From Blastomussa wellsi (Eukaryota; Cnidaria; Anthozoa; Scleractinia; Plerogyridae), in NCBI GenBank assembly GCA_947652115.1, contig OX393569.1, positions 2,912,130 to 2,976,129 on the forward strand: DNA of 64,000 nucleotides, read 5' to 3'. Of the stretch, positions 12,661-24,100 are shown piece by piece. How positions within the stretch are numbered: position 1 is the first letter of the stretch; each line of letters begins with the position of its first letter. The notes beneath the pieces are model-generated. The model had not been told where the DNA came from, did no database searches, and was given only the letters and a program-made list of their open reading frames with translations. The translations under genes and the position numbers were made by a program.

Positions 12661-15600
12661 TTTTACTATTACTAAAATATTGAGACAGGATTTTGCTTGA
12701 GTGAAAAACTTGTGCCTGACACTTACACAACTTGGAGACGAGGCCACACCTTTTAAAACGCGCACAGAATTTCCCGAGAAGTCCTCTTTTTAACTAATTT
12801 TTTTTTCATCAACATTACAACAATACGCATTGCATCAGTGGATTTCTATTGTTTGAATATTCAGAGGAGATTTTCTCTTCGGGCAAAAGACTTGTGACAT
12901 CGACACTTGCACAAAATAGACAAGAAGTCACGCCGCTTTCAAGGTGCCGAAACGTTTCCCGGAATTCCTCTTTCTTACGGAAATATTTGCGCATGAATAT
13001 TAAAACAATAGGAATTTCTTAATGAGTTAAAAGCAGCTCAAACTGCTCCTTTCAAAAGTGGACCATTTTTCTCATTAGCGGATTTCTATTGTTTGAATAT
13101 TCAGAGGAGATTTTCTCTTCGGGCAAAAGACTTGTGACATCGACACTTGAACAAAATAGACAAGAAGTCACGCCGCTTTCAAGGTGCCGAAACGTTTCCC
13201 GGAATTCCTCTTTCCTACGGAAATATTTGCGCATGAATATTAAAACAATAGGAATTTGTTAATGAGTTAAAAGCAGCTCAAACTGCTCCTTTCCAAAGTG
13301 GACCATTTTGCTCATTAGCGGATTTCTATTGTTTGAATATTCAGAGGAGATTTTCTCTGCGGGCAAAAGACTTGTGACATCGACACTTGCACAGAATAGA
13401 CAAGAAGTCACGCCGCTTTCAAGGTGCCGAAACGTTCCCCGGAATTCCTCTTTCCTACGGAAATATTTGCGCATGAATATTAAAACAATAGGAATTTGTT
13501 AATGAGATAAAAGCAGCTCAAACTGCTCCTTTCCAAAGTGGACAATTTTGCTCATTAGCGGATTTCTATTGTTTGAATATTCAGAGGGGATTTTATCTGC
13601 GTGCAAACGACTTGTGATATCGACACTTTAACAAAATAGACATGAAGTCACGCCCGTTTAAACGGGCCGAACAGTTTCCCGGAATTCCTCTTTCCTACGG
13701 AAATATTTGCGCATGAATATTAAAACAATAGGAATTTGTTAATGAGTTAAAAGCAGCTCAAACTGCTCCTTTCAAAAGTGGACCATTTTGCTCATTAGCG
13801 GATTTCTATTGTTTGAATATTCAGAGGAGATTTTCTCTTCGGGCAAAAGACTTGTGACATCGACACTTGCACAAAATAGACAAGAAGTCACGCCCCTTTC
13901 AAGGTGCCGAAACGTTCCCCGGAATTCCTCTTTCCTACGGAAATATTTGCGCATGAATATTAAAACAATAGGAATTTGTTAATGAGTTAAAAGCAGCTCA
14001 AACTGCTCCTTTCCAAAGTGGACCATTTTGCTCATTAGCGGATTTCTATGGTTTGAATATTCAGAGGAGATTTTCTCTTCGGGCAAAAGACTTGTGACAT
14101 CGACACTTGCACAAAATAGACAAGAAGTCACGCCCCTTTCAAGGTGCCGAAACGTTCCCCGGAATTCCTCTTTCCTACGGAAATATTTGCGCATGGATAT
14201 TAAAACAATAGGAATTTGTTAATGAGTTAAAAGCAGCTCAAACTGCTCCTTTCAAAAGTGGACCATTTTGCTCATTAGCGGATTTCTATTGTTTGAATAT
14301 TCAGAGGAGATTTTCTCTTCGGGCAAAAGACTTGTGACATCGACACTTGCACAAAATAGACAAGAAGTCACGCCGCTTTCAAGGTGCCGAAACGTTTCCC
14401 GGAATTCCTCTTTCCTACGGAAATATTTGCGCATGAATATTAAAACAATAGGAATTTGTTAATGAGTTAAAAGCAGCTCAAACTGCTCCTTTCCAAAGTG
14501 GACCATTTTGCTCATTAGCGGATTTCTATTGTTTGAATATTCAGAGGAGATTTTCTCTTCGGGCAAAAGACTTGTGACATCGACACTTGCACAAAATAGA
14601 CAAGCAGTCACGCCCCTTTTAAGGTGCCGAAACGTTCCCCGGAATTCCTCTTTCTTACGGAAATATTTGCGCATGAATATTAAAACAATAGGAATTTGTT
14701 AATGAGTTAAAAGCAGCTTAGACTGCTCCTTTCAAAAGTGGACCATTTTGCTCATTAGCGGATTTCTATTGTTTGAATATTCAGAGGAGATTTTCTCTGC
14801 GGGCAAAAGACTTGTGACATCGACACTTGCACAAAATAGACAAGAAGTCACGCCCCTTTCAAGGTGCCGAAACGTTCCCGGGAATTCCTCTTTCCTACGG
14901 AAATATTTGCGCATGGATATTAAAACAATAGGAATTTGTTAATGAGTTAAAAGCAGCTCAAACTGCTCCTTTCAAAAGTGGACCATTTTGCTCATTAGCG
15001 GATTTCTATTGTTTGAATATTCAGAGGAGATTTTCTCTTCGGGCAAAAGACTTGTGACATCGACACTTGCACAAAATAGACAAGAAGTCACGCCCCTTTC
15101 AAGGTGCCGAAACGTTCCCCGGAATTCCTCTTTCCTACGGAAATATTTGCGCATGAATATTAAAACAATAGGAATTTGTTAATGAGTTAAAAGCAGCTCA
15201 AACTGCTCCTTTCCAAAGTGGACCATTTTGCTCATTAGCGGATTTCTATGGTTTGAATATTAAGAGGAGATTTTCTCTTCGGGCAAACGACTTGTGACAT
15301 CGACACTTGCACAAAATAGACAAGCAGTCACGCCCCTTTTAAGGTGCCGAAACGTTCCCCGGAATTCCTCTTTCTTACGGAAATATTTGCGCATGAATAT
15401 TAAAACAATAGGAATTTGTTAATGAGTTAAAAGCAGCTTAAACTGCTCCTTTCAAAAGTGGACCATTTTGCTCATTAGCGGATTTCTATTGTTTGAATAT
15501 TCAGAGGAGATTTTCTCTGCGGGCAAAAGACTTGTGACATCGACACTTGCACAGAATAGACAAGAAGTCACGCCCCTTTCAAGGTGCCGAAACGTTCCCC

Positions 15601-18600
15601 GGAATTCCTCTTTCCTACGGAAATATTTGCGCATGAATATTAAAACAATAGGAATTTGTTAATGAGATAAAAGCAGCTCAAACTGCTCCTTTCCAAAGTG
15701 GACCATTTTGCTCATTAGCGGATTTCTATTGTTTGAATATTCAGAGGAGATTTTCTCTGCGGGCAAAAGACTTGTGACGTCGACACTTGCACAGAATAGA
15801 CAAGAAGTCACGCCCCTTTCAAGGTGCCGAAACGTTCCCCGGAATTCCTCTTTCCTACGGAAATATTTGCGCATGAATATTAAAACAATAGGAATTTGTT
15901 AATGAGTTAAAAGCAGCTCAAACTGCTCCTTTCCAAAGTGGACCATTTTTCTCATTAGCGGATTTCTATTGTTTGAATATTCAGAGGGGATTTTCTCTTC
16001 GGGCAAAAGACTTGTGACATCGACACTTGCACAAAATAGACAAGAAGTCACGCCGCTTTCAAGGTGCCGAAACGTTTCCCGGAATTCCTTTTTCCTACGG
16101 AAATATTTGCGCATGAATATTAAAACAATAGGAATTTGTTAATGAGATAAAAGCAGCTCAAACTGCTCCTTTCCAAAGTGGACCATTTTGCTCATTAGCG
16201 GATTTCTATTGTTTGAATATTCAGAGGGGATTTTCTCTGCGTGCAAAAGACTTGTGATATCGACACTTTAACAAAATAGACATGAAGTCACGTCCGTTTA
16301 AACGGGCCGAACAGTTCCCCGGAATTCCTCTTTCCTACGGAAATATTTGTGCATGAATATTAAAACAATATGAATTTGTTAATGAGTTAAAAGCAGCTCA
16401 AACTGCTCCTTTCAAAGTGGACCATTTTGCTCATTAGCGGATTTCTATTGTTTGAATATTCAGAGGAGATTTTCTCTTCGGGCAAAAGACTTGTGACATC
16501 GACACTTGCACAAAATAGACAAGAAGTCACGCCCCTTTCAAGGTGCCGAAACGTTTCCCGGAATTCCTCTTTCCTACGGAAATATTTGCGCATGAATATT
16601 AAAACAATAGGAATTTGTTAATGAGTTAAAAGCAGCTCAAACTGCTCCTTTCCAAAGTGGACCATTTTGCTCATTAGCGGATTTCTATTGTTTGAATATT
16701 CAGAGGAGATTTTCTCTGCGGGCAAAAGACTTGTGACATCGACACTTGCACAAAATAGACAAGAAGTCACGCCCTTTCCAAGGTGCCGAAACGTTTCCCG
16801 GAATTCCTCTTTCCTACGGAAATATTTGCGCATGAATATTAAAACAATAGGAATTTGTTAATGAGTTAAAAGCAGCTCAAACTGCTCCTTTCAAAAGTGG
16901 ACCATTTTTCTCATTAGCGGATTTCTATTGTTTGAATATTCAGAGGAGATTTTCTTTTCGGGCAAAAGACTTGTGACATCGACACTTGAACAAAATAGAC
17001 AAGAAGTCACGCCGCTTTCAAGGTGCCGAAACGTTCCCCGGAATTCCTCTTTCCTACGGAAATATTTGCGCATGAATATTAAAACAATAGGAATTTGTTA
17101 ATGAGATAAAAGCAGCTCAAACTGCTCCCTTCTAAAGTGGACCATTTTGCTCATTAGCGGATTTCTATTGTTTGAATATTCAGAGGAGATTTTCTCTGCG
17201 AACAAAAGACTTGTGACATCGACACTTGCACAGAATAGACAAGAAGTCACGCCGCTTTCAAGGTGCCGAAACGTTCCCCGGAATTCCTCTTTCCTACGGA
17301 AATATTTGCGCATGAATATTAAAACAATAGGAATTTGTTAATGAGATAAAAGCAGCTCAAACTGCTCCTTTCCAAAGTGGACAATTTTGCTCATTAGCGG
17401 ATTTCTATTGTTTGAATATTCAGAGGGGATTTTATCTGCGTGCAAACGACTTGTGATATCGACACTTTAAAAAAATAGACATGAAGTCACGCCCGTTTAA
17501 ACGGGCCGAACAGTTTCCCGGAATTCCTCTTTCCTACGGAAATATTTGCGCATGAATATTAAAACAATAGGAATTTGTTAATGAGTTAAAAGCAGCTCAA
17601 ACTGCTCCTTTCAAAAGTGGACCATTTTGCTCATTAGCGGATTTCTATTGTTTGAATATTCAGAGGAGATTTTCTCTTCGGGCAAAAGACTTGTGACATC
17701 GACACTTGAACAAAATAGACAAGAAGTCACGCCCCTTTCAAGGTGCCGTAACGTTTCCCGGAATTCCTCTTTCCTACGGAAATATTTGCGCATGAATATT
17801 AAAACAATAGGAATTTGTTAATGAGTTAAAAGCAGCTCAAACTGCTCCTTTCAAAAGTGGACCATTTTGCTCATTAGCGGATTTCTATTGTTTGAATATT
17901 CAGAGGAGATTTTCTCTTCGGGCAAAAGACTTGTGACATCGACACTTGCACAAAATAGACAAGAAGTCACGCCGCTTTCAAGGTGCCGAAACGTTTCCCG
18001 GAATTCCTCTTTCTTACGGAAATATTTGCGCATGAATATTAAAACAATAGGAATTTGTTAATGAGTTAAAAGCAGCTCAAACTGCTCCTTTGCAAAGTGG
18101 ACCATTTTTCTCATTAGCGGATTTCTATTGTTTGAATATTCAGAGGAGATTTTCTCTTCGGGCAAAAGACTTGTGACATCGACACTTGAACAAAATAGAC
18201 ATGAAGTCACGCCCCTTTCAAGGTGCCGAAACGTTCCCCTGAATTCCTCTTTCCTACGGAAATATTTGCGCATGAATATTAAAACAATAGGAATTTGTTA
18301 ATGAGATAAAAGCAGCTCAAACTGCTCCTTTCAAAAGTGGACCATTTTGCTCATTAGCGGATGTCTATTGTTTGAATATTCAGAGGGGATTTTCTCTGCG
18401 TGCAAAAGACTTGTGATATCGACACTTTAACAAAATGGACATGAAGTCACGCCCGTTTAAACGGGCCGAACAGTTCCCCGGAATTCCTCTTTCCTACGGA
18501 AATATTTGTGCATGAATATTAAAACAATATGAATTTGTTAATGAGTTAAAAGCAGCTCAAACTGCTACTTTCAAAAGTGGACCATTTTGCTCATTAGCGG

Positions 18601-20040
18601 ATTTCTATTGTTTGAATATTCAGAGGAGATTTTCTCTTCGGGCAAAAGACTTGTGACATCGACACTTGCACAAAATAGACAAGAAGTCACGCCCCTTTCA
18701 AGGTGCCGAAACGTTTCCCGGAATTCCTCTTTCCTACGGAAATATTTGCGCATGAATATTAAAACAATAGGAATTTGTTAATGAGTTAAAAGCAGCTCAA
18801 ACTGCTCCTTTCCAAAGTGGACTATTTTGCTCATTAGCGGATTTCTGTTGTTTGAATATTCAGAGGAGATTTTCTCTGCGGGCAAAAGACTTGTGACATC
18901 GACACTTGCACAAAATAGACAAGAAGTCACGCCCCTTCCAAGGTGCCGAAACGTTTCCCGGAATTCCTCTTTCCTACGGAAATATTTGCGCATGAATATT
19001 AAAACAATAGGAATTTGTTAATGAGTTAAAAGCAGCTCAAACTGCTCCTTTCAAAAGTGGACCATTTTGCTCATTAGCGGATTTCTATTGTTTGAATATT
19101 CAGAGGAGATTTTCTCTTCGGGCAAAAGACTTGTGACATCGACACTTGCACAAAATAGACAAGAAGTCACGCCGCTTTCAAGGTGCCGAAACGTTTCCCG
19201 GAATTCCTCTTTCTTACGGAAATATTTGCGCATGAATATTAAAACAATAGGAATTTGTTAATGAGTTAAAAGCAGCTCAAACTGCTCCTTTCCAAAGTGG
19301 ACCATTTTTCTCATTAGCGGATTTCTATTGTTTGAATATTCAGAGGAGATTTTCTCTTCGGGCAAAAGACTTGTGACATCGACACTTGAACAAAATAGAC
19401 ATGAAGTCACGCCTGTTTAAACGCGCGGAAAAGTTCCTCGGAAATCCTCTTTGCAACGGAAATATTTGCGCATGAATATTAAAACAATAGGAATTTGCTA
19501 ATGAGTTATAAGCAGGTCAAACTTCTCCTTTCCAAAGTGGACCATTTTGCTCATTAGCGGATTTCTATTGTTTTAATATTCAGAGGGGATTTTCTCTGCG
19601 TGCAAAAGACTTGTGATATCGACACTTTAACAAAAAGACATGAAGTCACGCTCGTTTAAACGCGCCGAAACGTTCCCCGGAATTCCTCTTTCCTACGGAA
19701 ATATTTGCGCATGAATATTAAAACAATAGGAATTTGTAAATGAGTTAAAAGCAGCTCAAACTGCTCCTTTCAAAGGTGGACAATTTTGCTCATTAGCGGA
19801 TTTCTATTGTTTGAATATTCAGAGGTGATTTTCTCTGCATGCAAAAGACTTGTGATATCGACACTTTAACAAAATAGACATGAAGTCACGCCCGTTTAAA
19901 CGCGCCGAAAAGTTCCCCAGAAATCCTCTTTCCTACGGAAATATCTGCGCATGAATATTAAAATAACAGTAATTTTTTAATCAGTAGAAGACAGTACAAA
20001 CTGCCTCTTTCCAAAGTTGATCATTTTGCCCATTTTTGTA
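12661..20040. repeat. 240-bp satellite array, about 30 copies
   Basis: Near-perfect 240-bp periodicity from about 12841 to about 20000, with a strongly decayed unit at the left edge (12661-12840) and two or three decayed units at the right edge (after about 19500). Inner copies differ at only a few positions. Each unit contains CTATTGTTTGAATATTCA and the near reverse complement TGAATATTAAAACAATAG, extended by CTCATTA and TAATGAG. A minority variant carries the 14-bp palindrome CCCGTTTAAACGGG or a one-base form of it (about 13652, 16292, 17491, 18451). Because 240 is divisible by 3, the same 60-71 codon frames recur on both strands; they stop in every unit and are not genes. Confidence 0.97.
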
Positions 20041-20767
20041 CATGCCGATTTTCTCTGCGTGTAAGCTATAATCAATAGAACTGATTCTAGATCAGGTCCA
20101 ACATTCGAGAAAATAGTCTTTGACTTTCATGAATTTGTCAGGTGGTTTTTTAAAACAATCAAAAGTTTATGTATGTTTTTTACAATGTAATTATTACTTT
20201 TTTATTTTTATTTTTAATTTAATTTTAATAAAACCTTTAAATTGTCAGAGGAAAGTGAAACTTAAATTACAAAACACTGAGTTGGTTTGGATAAGTAATT
20301 AGTTTTGGCAGCGACTAACATTTATAGGTTAATTGCAGTTGCAATTGGCTCGCAAATAATGTAAACATCAAGCTGATCCAAGTAAACTTTGTTTATTATG
20401 GAACATAATGTTTGACTTCCAGTTAAAAAATCAGGGAAATTGAAGATCCAAAATTTACCTTATCTGTTTTTAAGCCGACAGCCCCTTTTTCCCCCAGTCA
20501 GAAATTTTAGTGATTGTTCTCTTCACAAAAAAGATGTTTTTTTCAAGGAGAACTAGAACTTTATTTAAATACTAAATTAAGGTAAAAATGTGCTAATATT
20601 GTAAAACTTATATGTACAAATACGCGTATTTCAAAAATTACATATTTTATTAATTGCTGTAAATGCAAGGTGTTAAGTAATAGTAAGACCTTTTAACTGA
20701 TATGGCAACCATTTTGATTGCTAGGGGATGGGGGGGGGGGGGGGCAAATTGATATGCATTTCTTCCT
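20041..20767. other. AT-rich intergenic stretch right of the satellite
   Basis: No gene seen. Contains AT-rich runs and a poly-G tract at about 20730-20744. Confidence 0.4.
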
Positions 20768-20842
20768 TGGGCATCCCATAATTATAGCTAATTGAAACAA
20801 TAGAATTCAAAATGGCCACCCTATTGGTGAAAAGGTCTATTG
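20768..20842 (+). repeat. Right flanking direct repeat of the satellite region
   Basis: Partner of 12198-12270: GGGCATCCCATAA, then TAGCTAATTGAAACAATAG, AATTCAAAATGGCCACC and AAAAGGTCTATTG. Confidence 0.7.
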
Positions 20843-21086
20843 TTGTATGCAAGCCTTAATGAATAAAATAATGTGCAGAAAACAAATTGAAACTTTACAT
20901 TGTAACTGAGCATCACGTCATGTTATGCATGGTGCATAGGCTGTTTCTTTTGGAATACTCAAAGCAAGAAGACACTAATATAATGTTTAAGTAAGGAAGG
21001 CAAGGCACATAAATCTAATATAGTGAGAATGTAGCAAGTCACCTATCACAGACTGAAGGATGAGACAGAATATCTTTCACTCCATC

Positions 21087-21092
21087 TTTAAT
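21087..21092 (-). terminator. Candidate ATTAAA poly(A) signal for the CENP-Q-like gene
   Basis: The minus strand reads ATTAAA about 50 bases past the stop codon at 21142-21144. It is the nearest hexamer variant in the right place. Confidence 0.45.
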
Positions 21093-21141
21093 TGTATGAC
21101 TTGTATTTTAGAACATTTTTAGTGAGGACTATGGTTTGAAG

Positions 21142-24100
21142 CTAAGAATTGAGCAAAGTGTGTGCTGTTTGGGATACAGCTTCCAACCAGTTGGTGAAGC
21201 CAAGCTTTCCTGTTTGGTTACTAATCTTGGCTAGTGATTGTGCTAATCGTCTTCCATTGTCTTCCAATGATGCAGGAATCTAGGGGAAAAATCAAATAAC
21301 ATGAAAATTGTAGTTATACAGCGGATTCTCTCTAAAGTGGGTAGTCATTAGTATTAGGGGCCAAATGTGCCACCCGGATTGCCAAACCCAGACCCTATTT
21401 CAGACCAATGCATGCCATTTTCCACATCCATTTTCAGACCTGGCCTCAAAAATCCATACCGTTTTCAGACCTGACCTTGAAAATATACACCTGTTTTACA
21501 CCCGCTAGGTAAAATTTAGCTGGAATGATATGGAATGGCGTTTTCCTTTTTGTGATATCTCCTCTCATTCCAGAGATATTCAAGATTTTTGTATTATGCA
21601 AATTAGGTACTGATGACATCACAAGCTTGAAGGTGTAGATAGATAGATAGATAGATAATCTTTATTTACCCACGGACAATTCATCAACTATAAATAATAA
21701 AAACATTTAAAATATATGGAAAGGAAGGAAGTTTAGAAGAACTGTGTGATGGTATTTGGGTCAGGAAACAAAATAGAGAATATCTCTGTAAGTAATGATG
21801 CAATGAAATTGAAACTTGGTGTGCATGTTATAACCTAAGAAATACATCAGATGGTGTACATTATGGCATTGCTATGGCAACACGTCTGGTTCCAGATCTT
21901 TAATATGCAGGAATGATTATTCCTGTTGATCTTAAGCAGCATCATCCACTTCCCAAAGGTTAATTAGGACAGCTAGGGCAAAATGGGCAAAATGGGATCA
22001 ATCATTTTGTGCTGTACAGAAAGAGCCTGGAACCAAGATTGTTGCCATAGTAACATCAAAATATACATCATGTGGTGTATTTCTTAGGGTGAAATGGGCT
22101 TGTAAAGTTCCAATTGCATTGCATCATTACTTGCAGAGATATGCTATAAAATTTTGTGTTTTTACACCCATACTGTCACATTGTGATGTCATCAGTACCT
22201 AATTAACATAATACAACAAACTGGAATGATAAAAAATATCACAAAAAGGAAAATGCCATTCTTCTCCATTTTAAAAGGCCTTTCACAAAAGCTTATTTTT
22301 CAATAGCTTGCTTTTTCATTTCATAGACACTTGGTTACCTCTCTTTATTGGGGGTATCTCAATGTCACACATGTTAGACACCCCTGAGGATAATAGAGGA
22401 TGTTTCAACTCCATATCGCAATGAACTTAACAATCACTTACAACATTAGACAATGGTTAGGAGGCCAAGTGACTTTCAGTAGCCCTATTTTGATATATTA
22501 AAATTCAACCTAAAAATAGACCTCAGGACGAGGTTCCAGGGAATAAAGTACAGAGTTTGTTTGGAAAAGTCCCCAAAGCCTCATAGCAATGTCTATTGTT
22601 TTATGCTCAATTTTGACATATCAAAATTGGACTATTGCCATTCCACTTGAAGTACATTATCTAAACTGCAATGGAAAATAAGAACCGTGTTGGTGAGGAA
22701 ATCAACCCACTCCTGGTCTCTGCAATGCGCAGTTGAAACAAGCAAGCCAAATCTTAGGCTTTAAGTGTACCCACCTCACAGACTGTAGCCATATTGCAAC
22801 TGCCACTTGACAAGCTGGGAAGATTCAAGGTGTTCACAGGCTCTGCTTGAAGCAGGGGATGCAGCTAGATAAATCAATGAAGAAACAAATACTCAATTTT
22901 CTGTAATGAAGCAATTAGCACAAAAATTAACAAGCTGTAGCCAATTTCAATCAAAATATATTTTCTGTTCTCAGCTAAAAGTTTAAAACGTTGGAGTGTT
23001 GTTGAAGGCTTTGACTACTGGTAAGTGAAATGAAAATTTGTTTGCTCTAAAAAGTTCTCACACTCATTAATAATTCATTGAGTTTAAACAAAGTAAATCA
23101 TAGCCTCAAAGAAGGTTTGGATACCCGGTATTAATTAGCACAGATTTTGATGATTTTATTTCTCCATTTACTCCTTAGTATTTGTCTTGATTGAGAAGAT
23201 TATCAAACACTCGAGGCAGTGATTCAGCAGCTATCCAAACACCTTGAAGTTCATTAAAAATACTCTGCTATGTGTCATACTCTCTTCTCGGTGTTTGGAT
23301 AATCTGATGAAACACTGTCTCTCGTGTTTGATATAATAAATCTCAAACAGTTCCATTTGGACTAGGACTGTTTGATGTTCAATATTTTGCAAAATTTCAA
23401 TTTGGAAGTTTATCACTATTTAGTTTTGAAGCTTTCAACGTTGTATGATCACCTGTGCTTGTTCTTGTTGCCCATTATCGCTGTAGCTTTTCAACATGTG
23501 TTCATCATGATCAAAAAGCCTAAAACAGCAAAAGGCAATCTCAAGTTCAGCAAAATTGTTCAAAGGTATTAAAAAATTAGGATCATTATGTTTAAATGCT
23601 GTTAACTACAATTTAACAAAGTTAACAACAACGAGAAGCTGGTACATCTGGTCAGTGGGATCTGCACATCTGTGTAGGCTACGTGTGCATCACCATTGCT
23701 CTAGCATGTTCAAGCGTGCCAGTTTCTTGAACTTTTCGCCTGAGTTTCTCAGCTGTTCCCAGCAAAATTATTGTTGGCCAATTCATCAACTTCTTTCCTC
23801 CCTCCCATTTCCCTTTTACGCTGTTACCTCAGGGTGACAGGTTCCTGGAAGAATGCAGAGAGGCTCATGACGGGATTGCCAACCATGGCAGCGTTATACT
23901 GGCTGGTCACAGTGGGAGCCCCTGGATACCCCAAGCACCCATCTTAATGCATCACTGGCCTTCTTGTTATGGTAATCACAAACACGTTTTCTGAACAAGT
24001 GCTGAACAGACAGATAGATTGGCAATGAACACATGCATGGGCAGGTCAACAAACAAACGAAACACCCCTTGACCTTCTTTGTTCCTCCAATTCTTTCTCC

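Noticed and set aside
13052..19261. Dozens of 60-71 codon open frames on both strands, all alike (MRKYFRRKEEF..., MLISGFLLFEY...)
   Set aside because: They repeat with the 240-bp satellite, exist only because 240 is a multiple of 3, and stop in every unit. No gene structure.
12841..20000. CRISPR-like array
   Set aside because: Units are contiguous 240-bp copies with no unique spacers, in a eukaryotic genome.
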